Origin: Cyanophora paradoxa
Lineage: Eukaryota > Glaucocystophyceae > Cyanophorales > Cyanophoraceae
Assembly: GCA_004431415.1 (NCBI GenBank)
Contig: QPMI01000159.1
Location: forward strand, 84,327-148,326
Direction of reading: 5' to 3'
Length of the DNA stretch: 64,000 bases
Part shown: positions 23,901-37,600 of the stretch, piece by piece
Layout of the letters: the number at the start of each line of letters is the position of its first letter
Position numbering within the stretch: the stretch's first letter is position 1
Translations under genes and position numbers: made by a program
The notes under the pieces: model-generated
What the model was told of the DNA's origin: nothing
Databases searched by the model: none
Seen by the model: only the letters and a program-made list of their open reading frames with translations

Positions 23901-26900
23901 CGGACCGACAAGGCTCAAATCTTTGTGCCCGAGAAGTTCATTCCGGGGTCCGCGGCCGCGCTCATTTGTGCTCGCGTCCTGTCCGTCCAATTTCTAATTA
24001 TGCGTCCACATTTATCCCAGGACAATCAACGCGACCCCCGACTTCACGGCCTCGGCTCCCGGCCCCAAGTCCTGCATCACTGTGCGTTCTGGAATATCAG
24101 CGATTGATCATAACAAACTAAATTGAAGCGGCTGTGTAACTAGCTGCGTTAACTTTTGGGCGCCGCACCGCCTCAACTCGCGCTTGCTCACTTCGAATTC
24201 ACTGCAGGGCGACTGCTTGGCGCTGAAGGGTCCCAGCGTGAACTACTCCGCGCAGATGTCAAGCATGTGCCGGTGCGTGTTAGCTGTTCTCTCTCACACA
24301 GCGTCCGGATCGCTGATCACGATAATATGATTTCGCTACGGATATACGTAGCGGCGATGGGAAGTGCGAGGTCCCGACGGACATGAAGTGCCCACATCCG
24401 CTGGACACGTCATCGGCCGCATCCAACACCAGCACCACCGCCACCGACACCAGCGGCCCGGAGACAACGATATTCGACGCCGAAGTGATTTTGGGCCCCT
24501 TCGGTGCATGCTTGACCGCGGCCGGCGGCGACAGCGGGACGCAAGCGACATTCCAAGATTGCGAAACCAAGGAGGTTACCGTGAACGGCACGTCCGTCCA
24601 AGGTGCCCGGTCCCGACTTAAAAGCTGTGAATCGAACTGCGCATCCGTTTGATCGCTTTTTGGGAACTCCGTGGCGCAGTTTACTCCAATCCCAACCAGG
24701 TCCGATCATATATATAATCACTTTGTCGAACTTATCCTGCAATATTAACAATTGACGAATTCGAATCTGCTCTCTTTGCGTATGCGCAGCTCTGGGTGAC
24801 TAAAACGACATCCGAGCTCGCTGACGCGCACGGAACAAACGCCCAAGTAATTTACAACTACGGTGCGCTCCTTGCAGCGAGCTTATGTGCATATGCATGC
24901 TCTGCGGGCATCTTGACTTCGATCACGAAGCCTCACTGCTGTTTCCTTTGCAACATGTACAGCGAACGGGGCTGTGCTATCTACATCCACAACAGGTGCG
25001 CATATGCATGTCCTGTTTTTTGCGCACCGGTACCTATAAATCACTGGTTTTGTTGCGGACGCACACTCGAGCTTTATCCAATCGCCTTAACGTGCCACAC
25101 AGGCATCTTCGAGACTCCTGCGGGCCAGACGGACAAGGGCGACTTCGCGGTGACTGCGGAGTTCGCCTCTGCGAATGGGGCGCCCAGCTATCATGTCATC
25201 AACAAAACGTTTATCGACGACGTAGTGCGCCCTCTAGATCTGCCTTGCCGCCGGCGCCGCGCCGCTCGCATGCATCCTGCAAATTGATCGATGTCGTTTC
25301 GTGCTGATTTCTGAGCGCGATCAGCTGCAGTACCGGCTTTCGTTCGCCGATAATCCGGACCTGTGCATGACAATGGGCGAAGGAGGCACGGCTGCCATGT
25401 GCGTCAGCATAACTCTTAGCATACATAATCAAGCCAGTAGAGATGTCGACAATTTCGCGCAGGTTTCCGTGCAAGGATCCGGATACCGGGAACCAGGTAC
25501 GCCCTCTATTAATAATTCAGGCATGAGCATGCGCAGTTCGCATAACCTTATCTTCAACAGCGTAATAGCTCGACCATGCGATTAAACTTTTATATGTTTA
25601 ATTGAGTAAATCTGCGCCGGCGACCACATTTACCGATTGATACCGCAGATGGGCTCCCCGATCTTGTTCAAGGCCGTGCAGACGGATGTCGGGCCGGCAT
25701 CCAAGTCCCTTTGGCTTGATCCCTACCCCCTGGAGAGCCCTACGACGCCGTCCACATCGGGCCCGTACAAGGGCAGTGTGCTGCTCCGCAACGCCAACCT
25801 CTGCCTCACCGCAATGGACAGTGGCGAAGTGACTTTTGCTTATTGCACACACGGAGGAAGTGTTGATGGCGACACTTTTATGCCCAGTGCGTCGATTTGA
25901 CACGCGAAGCCCCGCGCGTGAGCGCTGGAACGTTCACTGATATCGATGCTGCTCGCAATCGCTCCTGCGGTGCATGTGTGCAGTCGTCGCCGACCCAAGC
26001 CAGGTCCGGATCCGTCTGCGCGCCCTCCAGCTAACAGAGATATTAATGTCATGGGTTATTGGCAGCTCTGGACGCCAGTTGCGCACGGAAATTCATACGT
26101 GCTCTACAATCACAAGACGGGGAACGTTCTAGAGGCTTCTGGAAGTGCGCGTCTAGGGGCGTTTTCGAAACTCGCGGGCGTGTTGTTCATTTGTGCTCGT
26201 GGTAGATGAAGAAAACCAGACCGACGTGCTGGACTCGCTGACCAGCACGACTTCGGCGCCCCCCGATCAGCTGGGCGGCCACCAGACGGTCGCGTTCAAC
26301 TGGGACGTCTCGCAGTGGGAGCTCGCAGGCGGCTCGGCGAACAACATGTGGATCGAGTCGCCGATCTCGCGGATGGTGCGCTAGCGCTCGAGCTTGCCAC
26401 TACCTGTTACGTGCATGGCGACCTTGCGCATTCTAAGCTCTCGATGTTCCTCGCAGACTATGGTGTCGCTCGGCGATAACCCGGGGCAATGTGTCTACCG
26501 AGGCACCACCGAGAAGGACTACAGGTTCGATGAGGAATCCGGACTCGAAAGCTGGGCTGCAGTCACGTGCGCATGCAATTGCAATTGTTCGATGAATCAA
26601 CACGTTCGACTGCAACTGAAATCATTGCCTTGCCCTTTCGCAGACTCCCGTGCGATGTCCAGACCGCTATGAATGTACCCGGCGCGGTGCCTGCCGTTTC
26701 CCCCCTGCAGCTGATTTCGATTTCGTCCGAAAATTAAATGTAATTCCAACGCCTCACGTGCGCTCTGATCGCAGGGACCAGACGGGGTACGCCGTGACGC
26801 GGCCTGGGCCGCGCACATTGCAATAATATATAAGTCTCTGACAGACCACTATGCCGTTAACGTTTCCAATGCAGGAGGCCGGTTTCCTTCAAGTCACTCC

Positions 26901-28827
26901 GGCGTTGGCGCTCGTCCCCATGAGCGCGAGCATCCCCAAGGACTCCGTCGCGGAGACGTTCCCTGCCCCGCCCACGATGCCGGCCTCGGCGGTCTATACG
27001 GGCGGAGTCCTCATCAAGGGCCCGAAGAGCAGCTACGGCGAAGCAGAGACGTGCCTGACGAACTTTGATGCCGACGGGGACTCCAACCTTCAATTCACCC
27101 CCTGCCAAACCCAGTACATGAATCTCATTGGCGAAGGGACCACTGGAATGGCCCGAGGTGCGCGGCGATCTTACAAATTTCGTTCGATGCTCAGGCCTGC
27201 ATGCTTATCGAGCCGCGAATTTTGCTTCAGTTGGAATCAACCCGAACCAGGTTTGCACCTACAGGGCGTCGAGGCGCGCGCGCGCGGTTTCCCACAGCGC
27301 ACATCTGTTGCGCAGATTTGGCATTTGCGCGAGCCTACGAACGCCGTCAGCCTCTCTTCGAACCAGCAGAAGTACACTATCTTCAATCATGCCAGTGCGC
27401 CACATTTATCGAACGCAATCGCAAATATACAACCGCCGACACATTTAATACTTACCGCGCAGCCGGCAATGTTGTTGAGGCGTTGGGTGCGAATCACGAG
27501 CTCTGATTGTTTTTTCTGACAATTAGGTTCCGTATCGCGAGTCAATTTGGCATGTGCCGATCGTGCCGTGCACGCACGTGCAGGTGGGACCGATAGTTCG
27601 CGCACGGACATTGGAGACATTCTATTCGCGAGAACAAGCACGTCAACGCCAGGCAATAACCAGGTCGTGATTGCGACCACGGTCGCTGGAATTGACCCAT
27701 CGCAAGTGCGTGCCTGCTTGCGATTGCACGAGCTTATTTGCGATCTTGGCTGCCATCATTAGCAGAGATATCGTTGCAGACTGCTAGATGATCATGAGCC
27801 GCGTATTTTCCGCAGCCGAATCTCCAGCTCTCGTTCGCGGACGATCCGTCACTTTGCTTCCAAGGCGGGCGGATGTGCGTGCCCAGCGCTAGCACCGTGC
27901 TGGCTTACTCATTTAAATCAAATATCTCGCTTGCGCATCGACATCCATTTATTGAGGCCTCACTCCTGCGCGCCAATCTGCCCGCAGGCAAACGTGTGAC
28001 GCCTCCGTAAGTAGCTTGGGCTTGTCGTCGCTTGCAATACTTCTTTGCGCTGCCGCTGACGCTGCGCTTCGGCCCGTGCGCGCGTGCGTGTGCTCAGGTG
28101 GAGGCGCAGCTCTCTGCTATCGAGCCAGTCGTCGCGCTCCAAGCCCCGAGCTCGACAATCCCGCCCACGCTCTTCACGCAGCCGTCCAAGACTTTTCAGC
28201 AGCTGGAGGACGAAGGTGCGCGGGGTCCGGGGGGGCCCGGGGGTGCCGGGGGCGGGGGGGTGCGGGGGGGGGGAAGGGGAGGGGGGAGGGGAGAGGGGGG
28301 GAAGGGGGGGGAAATGGGGGAAGGGGAAGGGGGGAGTGGGGGGATTTCTAGATTTAGACGGATCTGGGCTGGGTACCGCGCGTACGCCTGCATCCTACAC
28401 TATATAGCTACTGTGCCCGCAATCACGCACGCGCACGTGAAGGGACAGCGCGGCATAGCTACGAGCTCAAGTGCACGCCTGAGCCGGAGCTCGCCGCTGA
28501 CCTCCGCCCGTGCTCCGATGCGCGTTCGCAGTGGCGTCTGTTTCGGACGACGAAAGCGCCCACGACCTCGACCTGTCGGAGGAGCTTGAGTTCGAGGTGC
28601 GATACATATGGATGCGCCTCCGATAGTTCCTGCTCTTGAGAGCCGATGATAGTTCCGGTTGTTGAGAGCTTGATTGTGATATATCGTGATCGCGACTCGT
28701 CATCTTGAGTGAGCCGATTTTGACGGCCTCTTTGAATTAATCGCAGGGCGATGCGGGACCGGCGGCGCACGGCTCGGAGGCTGCGCTCGCGACCGGCCAC
28801 AGCGAGGCGGGCGACTTCGTTGGCTAG
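20985..28827 (+). CDS. Large Thr-rich protein with ricin-B-like lectin modules, copy 1
   Basis: Multi-exon gene (more than 20 short introns, mostly with GTGCG(Y) or GTGAG donors). Exon 1 (20985-21206) encodes MATTIYSPSGFHRWNTSLIS and a Trp/Pro-rich stretch; exon 2 (from 21373) is a Thr/Ser/Asp-rich mucin-like linker. The following exons are strongly beta-strand in character with alternating Thr/Tyr/Lys (TYTDPYKQTKTFDATDSYTE; KDFQRTVEEKGTFTKTEVR). From about 24,480 the protein contains repeated Cys-containing modules with the ricin-B pattern: ACLTAAGGDSGTQATFQDC, NPNQLWV, LSFADNPDLCMTMG, LLRNANLCLTAMDSGEV, YWQLWTP, LQLSFADDPSLCF. The C-terminal tail is acidic (SDDESAHDLDLSEELEFE), stop at 28825. 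I expect a cell-surface carbohydrate-binding protein; the beta-rich N-terminal half could be aerolysin-like, but I cannot confirm that. Individual exon boundaries are approximate. Confidence 0.6.
28240..28345. repeat. G-rich intronic tract in lectin copy 1
   Basis: About 100 nt of almost pure G with scattered A and T, directly after a GTGCGG donor that follows the exon encoding FQQLEDE. Prone to quadruplex formation and length error. Confidence 0.6.
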
Positions 28828-30889
28828 ACGTCGACTTGAGCTTCGACTTCGACAGCCCGGCCCCCGCTCATCGGAGCTAGCTATAGAGCGGACATCGCTT
28901 CTTCGAAGCAGCGCGCAGATCTACCTATAGACGGATGTAATTGATAACAAGTCGACGTCTAATATTCTATTCAACAAGCGCAATATATATAGACAACGGT
29001 TGGCGGCTATCTTGGCTGAATAATTAAATGAAAGGAGGATCACGACAGGGGCACGATCGCGAGAGCCCTCAAAGCGCAGAAGATAGGCCTAAGAAGAAAC
29101 CGAGAATGAGTTGAGATGACAGAACAAGAAATGACACTCACAATTGAACTAGAAGATCACACTTGAAAAAGCATGCGCACTATGAGACGACAAGACAGAA
29201 AGAGAACGTTAACTGCAGAGACGACGAATCGACGCCAGGTACAGAATGCAAATTTCAAGCAGGCTTCCAGGAGGGGTGAGGCCTCTCGGCCCCACCGTTC
29301 TTTATTGGTAGGTCACGGGCCTCCCCACCGCTCGAAGGATGGTCGGGGGCCCCGGCCTGATGGGGTCTGGCGCTACGCGCCGACAAAAAGCTACGTATAT
29401 ATATACCGGGGAGACTATGTGCCGAGGCAATAGGGGGAGCTGGGGTCCAGGGGAGGAGGCGGGGGCGGTTGAGCTGCTACTGGGGAGCGTTGACGTCGAC
29501 GTTGGGGCGGGGTGGGCCGACGATCGCGAGGAAGGCGAGACCGCGCAGGACCGCAGCCTTCAGGCCCTCCTGGTCGGGCGCCTGCTGCGGCGCCGGACAC
29601 TGGGGCTTAAGAAAGTCTGTTTCCCGGGGGAAACACTCGCATGTTACCCTATAGGTTGGAATGAAGGCTCGATGCTCCGGAGCCGCGCCGGTGGGGATGA
29701 AGCCCTGCAGCTTGGAGGAGCCCCAGGAGGGCGGCCGCCATCGGGGCGGGTTGGCCATGGGTCAGGTCCGGGCCCCGCCCCGCGGCCGCCGATGAGGCCG
29801 CATGCGCCGCGGCGGGCGGCGCGGTACCGGTGTCGTCGGCCGCGCCGGCGCCGCGGGGGCGGCGCGCGGGGGCGGAGGGGCTTTGGACCTCAGGGCCTCA
29901 TGATCATGATCATCGAAAACAATATAGCTATAGCATTATATATATATAGCTAGCTATCTTGAAGAAAGAGAAAGAGAAGGCTACGAGCCTGAAGAAAAAA
30001 ACAGAAATCGAAATCGAATGAGATGTCTCAAATATTAATGTTTTGCAATGATCATGAGCGCGTGGGCTGGTCCCATTCCAAGGCCTCGTACCCCCCGTGC
30101 GGCGGGGGTGGCCTCTAAGGCGGGGGTGCGGGCGGGCGGGCGCCGGCGCCGGCGGCGGGCCAGGCGGGGGCTGCTGGGCCTTGGCCCAGTGGGCCGCCGG
30201 GCCGGGGCCCGGGGCACCTGGAAAGACGGCGCCGATCGCGAGCGGGCGCCTAATTTATAACTGGCAGTAGGGGTGGGGCTAGCCCGCCAAAATTTTGGCT
30301 TAAGCAAAGTCCAAGTCTGAGCTATCGATCGGGCTCAAGCCCAAGCCAAGCCAGCAGCCGGCGGACTCAAGCCCGTTTAAGGCTTGCCGGCACCGGGGCG
30401 ATATCGATCGCGAGGTGATTAATTGTGGTTTTATTTATGATTAATTGACTTAATACTCGGTTTACGTTCATATTATAAATTACCCATGCATAAATGCTTG
30501 TTTAATTAGTAAATATGTTAATGCTCGGTTAAATGTTACCCGTTCATCCCGATCGCGAGGACCTGCAGCTGACGTCGACGAGTACTTCAGTCTTCAGACC
30601 ATGGCCAGAGGTTGGCACAACTTGGCAGGTTGCACAGCAACTTGCACTGCCCCCGGGGCAGGACTGTTTATTCAATGATTGATCCAATGATTAATATAAT
30701 TCCTATCAAGCTCGAAAGTCCGGGGGATCCGATCGGAGTCATTCGAATCGATGAGGCGAATCATTTTCATGCGATCAAAATATCCGACATCGATCGGATT
30801 ATTTTCGGATATCGATCTAGACTCCGACTCATGCATCAGCCTATGACTTGCATAAGATTCTGATGATAAGAAGCGCCTACTACTAGGCT
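28828..30889. other. Intergenic region between the tandem lectin genes
   Basis: Alternates between AT-richer DNA with purine-rich runs (AGAAAGAGAAAGAGAAGG near 29965) and GC-rich islands at 29,280-29,900 and 30,060-30,260. The second island shares CCTGGAAAGA(T/C)GGCGCCG with an intron of the ankyrin gene near 16,100, suggesting a dispersed repeat. One possible short gene is listed separately. Nothing else is supported. Confidence 0.4.
29477..29758 (-). CDS. Possible short membrane protein, two exons
   Basis: The frame starts MANPPRWRPPSWGSSKLQGF and ends with GLKAAVLRGLAFLAIVG, a hydrophobic helix, and a TAG at 29477. An intron from about GTAACATGCG to GCCGCAG in the middle would remove the less protein-like part. 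Size and a single C-terminal helix would fit a small organelle membrane protein, but I recognise no family and the GC-rich context makes chance ORFs common. Confidence 0.25.
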   Translation of the reverse strand: MANPPRWRPPSWGSSKLQGFIPTGAAPEHRAFIPTYRVTCECFPRETDFLKPQCPAPQQAPDQEGLKAAVLRGLAFLAIVGPPRPNVDVNAPQ

Positions 30890-31645
30890 ACTAGTAGCCT
30901 TCAAGGCTTGCAAGGCTCGATCGCCGATCGCGCGATCATGGCTGCGCATGCAACTGGCTCCGAGTGGCTCGGGCCTGCCACTGGCCCACTGGCTGCCAGG
31001 AGCTCATCATCTGGCATATGCATGGCATTGCATGCACGGTGATGCACCGTCAATTCGCCGTCAAACGTGAGCGCGCGGGGTACATCACCGTACGCACGCG
31101 CCGTGCATGCCGCACGCGTTTTCGTAAACGTACACGCAGCTATAGGCCTATAGGCTGCTTCCTCACCTGCCCTCGTCATTCTTCCTCGCCCGGCTCGCCG
31201 AGTCCGACGGTCGTTCGAAGTCTCACGAGGCGCATCGCGATCGGCTGTAAAGGCTTAACTTGACTCGGTGAGCCGCATGCGCAGCGCCCTGCATGCGAGC
31301 GTGGTAGCTATAGCTAAAGGAAACAAGCACGAACGGTGCATCGTCCGACGGTCGATTTCGCGCCCTAGGCCTGATCGATATACCATGATTATGAAGGCTT
31401 GAATTTAATTTGACCGTATATATGCGTGTGTATACGAACACGTACATGTACATGTACATGTTCCGAACGCACCGCACAAAGCGGCGTCGGCCGTCGAAGT
31501 TCGGGCCAAGCTTAAGCAACAGCGCGCGATATAGCCAGCGCGTGCTGGGGTCGAGCTCGAGCTCGCCGAGCCTCGAAGTGTAGAAGGCGCATGCGCAGCC
31601 CACTAAAGCTCCCTCGCCGCGGCGCAGGATCAATCCTGATCTACA
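30890..31645. repeat. Upstream region of lectin gene copy 2 (duplicate of 20460-20984)
   Basis: Same ordered blocks as upstream of copy 1, including GGGGTCGAGCTCGAGCTCGCCGAG close to the start codon and the ACATCACCGTACG word, with additional inserted segments. The phrase TCCTATCAAGCTCGAAAGTCCG also occurs in both intergenic regions (about 19,687 and 30,700). Confidence 0.65.
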
Positions 31646-34600
31646 ATGGCGACGACGATCTACAGCCCTTCTGGCTTCCACCGGTGGAACACGTCTCTGA
31701 TCAGCGGCGCGGGCGGATGGGAGCTTCGGCCGCAGTCCGAGCTCCCTCCTAAGCCCGTTTCGCCGGGGACGGTTTTCGGCGAAGTAGCATTTAACGGATG
31801 GACGTGGAACGGGGCCATGTGGACTCCGCCGTACCCACCGCGTACGTCGCCCACCGCCGACGAGCTCCAGGTGCGATTTGCAATTGACCCGCGTTGAACG
31901 ATTCGACGAGCTCAAGAATTCTCGCATGATCATGAGCTCGCGCATGCAGGCGTGGTTTAATTCGAGCGGAGGTACTAGTACTGTTGTAGCTATTTCGACG
32001 GACAAGACGACGTTGACTTTGACGTCGACGGACTCCACGGCGCCGAATTCGACGGACAGTACTTCGACCGACTCCACGAGCTCGAGTCCGACGAACACCA
32101 CGACCGCGACTCTTGATCAGGATCCGACGGACATCACAGTCCTGCAGCTGCAGCCCTGCGACGAACTCAACGCGTCGCCCGGTGTCAAGATCGAGGCCGT
32201 GCGTCTAGATCTCCCCTTGAATTATATATATCAGTGTATAGTGCATAGATAAACGGCGAGCTTCGTCAAGCGGCCGCGGTTGACGCCTCATGACCAACGC
32301 CGGTGCCGCAGGGAGCGTACGAGCTTCCTTTTACGGAGGTCGGCTCTATCCGCGTCGACTCGGCGGTCTACAATGGCACCGGCCCGTACACGGCGCCTGG
32401 CACCAAGACCCAGCAATACACGTGAGCTCTTCATCATTCATAATCATGGCACGACCATACTAGTACAAATGAGAACCTGAACGTGCGCGTGGCTAGGTAA
32501 AAAAAAGGAGATAGTGTGGGTTCCAGCCCACCCACCTCTTTCTCACCCCCACCCCTCCAATCCCACCAAAACCACCCACTCCAACGCCTTCCCAACCACC
32601 ACTTCCAGACACACTCTCACAACGTCTACCACCCCCACCTCTCCAAGCCAACCAAACAGCATCCGCTAGGTAGTATCTAACGTCTAGTCCGATCGATCTT
32701 GCAAAAGATATAGCAGTGCTTTTAGACGGGAGCGTCAGCCAGAAGGCTTCCTGCTCTTCGAGCCCCAAAGCGTCGGTCTCAGAATCATCTTCAACATCAT
32801 TTAGACGTTAATTGTGTGTACTTTGAATCTAAAAAACAAAGAGGTTTCAAGGTTTAAGCTACACGTAATTACTATATCATCGAAAGCTAATTACATACTC
32901 GAGTTCAGGTTCTAGCTAGACGCTAATTATTCCCAACGATGACGTAGTCCAAGTTTAGTGAAACCACTTAACAATGGTTTGTATTCGATCGACGGCCCGA
33001 CAGGATCAGCGCTGCTAGAGGCGATGCGCAAGATCGATGTGTTTGCTACAGGTAATTCGCTAGCATTCTCATCCACCTCGGGGATTGCGACGATCGTCTT
33101 AGCAGGAACAGCAGATGATGGAGGAGAAAGCTTTTTTTCAATTTTGGTTTTAACAATCGGTTCGTTTAAAATCTTGTTTTCCATTTTAGTCTCAACCGCT
33201 ATACCAGCAATAAGATCACCAGCACGCTTCTTTGAAATTGTTTTCAACCCAGTCACTGTTTTTATGAAATATCTGCTACGATTACCAGTCTCTGATACAT
33301 ACAGCGGACCATCGTCAGTATCCTTCAGTTTACTAGTTTTGCTTTTCTTTGTCCGCGAATTTGGGATCTTATCTAGAATAGCGTTTTCGTCAGCAGTAAG
33401 AGCAAAATCGATAGATGCTCCCTCACCACCAGCTGTCCGACGAACTAAAGGATAAGATTCAGTATCACCGCTCAAAAATTCAATATTATTCTTTTTATTG
33501 GGTGAGTTTGTAAGTTTTCTAGAAGCCGCGCCTAAGAAGCCACTTGTGCTCCGCACCATTTGTTTTAAATAAGGAACAGAAAAAAGTCGACAGACAAGCC
33601 AAGCGCATTCGCGAAGTGAAATTAAGCAAAACTGCGATCAAACGGATGAAACTCACTATCTGTGTTTCTGATTGACGAGCGAAGTGATGCCTTTGTGTAT
33701 GAAGAATCTTCAATTTCGAACTCGATAACGAATGAGAATTCAGTGTTAATAGCTGCAGTAAATCCATTAAAATAACGTATTGACACATCAAGTTGCTCTA
33801 ACTCAGAATTATGATCGACGGAAACAGGAACACGTTCATCAGATGTATATTTGATTAGCTCTCCAAATTTTGCATCGATATGAATCTTTGCCAACGATGT
33901 GTTTGACCAGTTATTTATGGTGTGAATCGAACCACGAATCTGATCGATATGTAAGAAGAGATAAGTATGGTAAAGAAGATCAACAGGTATATCGCCAACG
34001 ATAGCAAACGCATAATCAACAGCATCAACTGTGATTGGAGTATCCAGCTGTTCTGCGGAATCTGTAACAGCCTTTGTGAATCCGAGCAGATTTGCGAGTT
34101 CAAGAGTGGAAAACGTTAGAGTAAACTCCGATTCACACAAGATGGTGATTTTCATTGACACATCATCAAAAACTGTTAAGAACTTTCGCTGGTAAGTACT
34201 CCCCAAATAACTGTATTGTTGCGTTTTCAAAAGAACATTCATGTAATTCGTAAGAGATGTTGGTGTGTATGATCCAGCTCGAAATAGGTTCGATCTGGTT
34301 TTAATGACGTTGCTAGGATCGAGCGTAATGGTTGTTATTGAAGCATCAGCAGCAAGATTATACATATTATGAAAAAGTTCTAGCGATTCAATTCTAGCCG
34401 ACTTCACGTTTGCTAACGCCCGAGGTAGATTAATTTTGAAATTCGAGGACATGCCTTCGAACCGATCTCTAGAATCAACATTTACGCGGAGTTTCATCTT
34501 TACAATATACGTGAAAATATTCTGTAATATAATATCAAATGGCGCAAGCAGGAACTACTCTGAAAGAGCTCCTAACAACCAAAGGATCGAACGAGCTATA

Positions 34601-37600
34601 TCTATCACCAGGTCTAACTGTCGGTGTTAGTCCAAAGTTTAAGCCTTTCCTTGAGACGATCCGTCCGCGAGGTAACTCATACGGATTCGCACAAACTGCC
34701 GCTTTCGATCTTCCGCGCAAGCAACTTCTAAACGGTGTTTCCCTATATTTTAAGGTCACAGTCGCTGGTGGAGCTGCCGCCTCGGTACTACCAAATGGAG
34801 CTGGTGCATTTATCGAAAACGTACGCTTTGTTCATGGTTCATTCAAGATGGTGATACCCGGAGACTGGCTTACTGTGAACGCGCTAATTGATAATAGCGT
34901 TGCATCCGCCCAAGCTTTTGCTAGCAGCTACGGCTTTGGAAAGGACGCTGCTCTTGAGATTCTCGATGCCAGCCGTGAGTACGTGTTAAAGATCCCATCA
35001 CAGCTTTGGGACAATTCATATTTCCCTCTGCTAGCACTTGCGGATATGCCAACCGTCGAGATTGACTTCCGTTCGGCTGGTGTGATTGGAACTGTTGCTG
35101 ATGCTATTGCGACTCTAACGGATTGTGCCCTGGTTTGTCAGTTCGTGAATATTCCGTCCGAAGAGGCAGAGTCTATGCTAAAATCTGCGAACGAGTCTGG
35201 CGGTATTAGAATTCCCTTTACTGAAATCATTTCAAAGCGTTCGAGGCAACTTAAGACCGACGACGCAGGAAACGCGGTTGAAATCTCGCTTGCTAATGTC
35301 AGCGGTCTTGTGCACGCAATTTTGATGACCGTGCGAAATGCGAATCACCTGGGCACACGGAACCACAATTCATTTGCTGGCAATGGTAACGCTTTGAAGA
35401 TTGATTCGTTTGAGATCATGCACAATAATCGTACTCTAGACATCAGCAATAAGCCAATCTCTGGGTTTGTTTCTAGCTGCTATCACATTCCAACTCAATA
35501 CCGCGGCGCAACCACTGGCAATTCAGCCCTTGGCTTCGAGGACGGAAATGTCTATGGGATTGTGCTTTCGAAATCTGGCAAAGACTCACTGCATAACGCT
35601 GTCCTCGGCTACACAGACTTCTTTAATTCCAGCAGCAGCTACTGCTCGCTAACTGTGACCGGCTGCACAAACGCAGCGCCAGCAGTTGTTGACTTCCACG
35701 TCCTGCGTCACAATGTTCTCGTAATTAACTCGTATCAAATGTCAACTCTAAAGGTAAGTAACTTCTAGATGGATATCAAACTGTTTGATCCTACAGAAAT
35801 AAAACTGCCTAAACGGTTCTTGTTTGTCGGCCCCACCAACTCGGGCAAAAGCACCTACGTAAAACACGTATTAAATGCAGTATCAAATCAACTAGACGAT
35901 ATTTACGTCTTTAGTACAACAGCATTTACTGGACAGTGGGATGATACGACTCGCAAGAGCAATATTTACGAAGAATGGGATCCGGTTTCGGTTGAGAGTC
36001 TTCTAGAGCGTCAAAAAGAAAGACGACGCAAGAAAGATGATCGCAAGATTGCAATTGTTTTAGACGATTTACTTGACAATGACCTAGTAAATGTCCACAG
36101 TGACAGACTCATGCAAAAGCTATTTACTTCTGGCCGTCATTATAACACCACCCTTTTCATATCGACTCAACGTCTTTGTGGCATCAGTCCGACGATTCGG
36201 CGAAATTGCGAATATGTATGCTTTTCGTCAATTCTATCGAATATTAAAGAGTTCGATTGCGTCTTTGCCGAATACAACGCCGGAGCGAGTCGAGCAGTTT
36301 TAATGCGTCTTTTCCTTGAATGGGGTCATTCGTATCAGGTTTTGATATTTGAAGCCGCGACCGTGGACCGCGTCTACTCTGTTGATAAATCTTCTGGAGA
36401 TTTTTCGGCTCTATTGCGCTTTGTACACGCAAGAAAGCGGCCCGGTCAAAAGCCGGTAACCAATCCTGTCTAAGCAACCAAGCTGTATATTCTGGACGTG
36501 CTGAGGCAATCCACAAATATGAGGATCCTTTGTAAATGCCAAAGCTGATGCAGTGGCAAGGTGAAAGTTGTGATCTACCCGGCCAACATATTTCTAAATC
36601 TTCTTCAATATCCATCAAAAAGATAAAGGGTGTTATTCCTTCAATTAAACCGTGATTTCGATGTTTGATCTTTATAAGCATCTTCGAATGAATCATAATA
36701 ACCGATTATCTTCCTGCAACCATTGATTTTGGTTTCTGCTTTCCATTTATCGGTTCGTTTGTCAAGGGAAACACGGACATAGTGGTTGGTGGGTCGGTGG
36801 ATTCTCCTCCGGCAATGTTTCAGTAGAAGATACTCAATGTGTTGCTGGATTGCAAAGGCAACGTATATCGGAAGGTTGATATCGGTCATCTCTGACTTTT
36901 TCGTTACATCTACAGATTGCAATATATTTATGGCATATTCACGCGCTTCTACCTTGAATTCTCTTTGCGTAATATCCAGCGGGTTTGGCGCCTGCTCTGA
37001 GCAATGGTTCAGCAGCAATTTCGAGTTTTTTTAGCTCACGATCCTTCAGGTTTTGACCCGCATACGTTTTCGTTTCAACGAGACCCTCTCTCCGAAGCTG
37101 ACGATCTTGCTTCGATCTAGCAGTCGCTCTTTCAATCTTAGACTGGTCAGGTAGTTCTTGTGGCGCACGAATCTCGGATGGTTTCACACGTCTAGAAATT
37201 TCCACACCTTGCTTTGTAATTAACCTAACACGGTTCTTATCAACGCCAGCAACAACGTAGGTCTCTTTGCTTGGTTTCGCCAGACCCTTTGCGAACACGC
37301 TTGGCTTAGGTTCAAGGATCTGCACCTCCGTACCAGGTTTAGGCATATTTGTGTTCTCTCGTTCAATATCATTCTGTCGCTGACGAACTTGATGTAGCTG
37401 TTCGGCTACCTGTGTATTTTCACGCATCCACGTTGGTGATCGCTCTTCACCAAATGCACTGTGTGCTGTTTCATTGTACGCCTTCAAAATCGCAGGCAAG
37501 CGGGAGAGGAAATGCGGGGAGCCGCGTGCCTCTGTGTCGGCCTGGATCAATGCTCGCAATGTCCTAGCGAACCTGTCGATAATTCCAAGTTTGTTACCTT

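Noticed and set aside
29339-29953. 204-codon plus-strand ORF between the lectin genes
   Set aside because: Gly/Arg-rich frame of a GC island with no recognisable motif; the opposite strand carries the more plausible short exon pair.
31223-32101. 292-codon minus-strand ORF across the start of lectin copy 2
   Set aside because: It is antisense to conserved exons 1 and 2 of the lectin gene and has no counterpart constraint of its own.
36244-36696. 150-codon minus ORF overlapping the packaging ATPase
   Set aside because: Two thirds of it is antisense to the ATPase; the remaining part up to 36696 has no recognisable domain, so it was not called.
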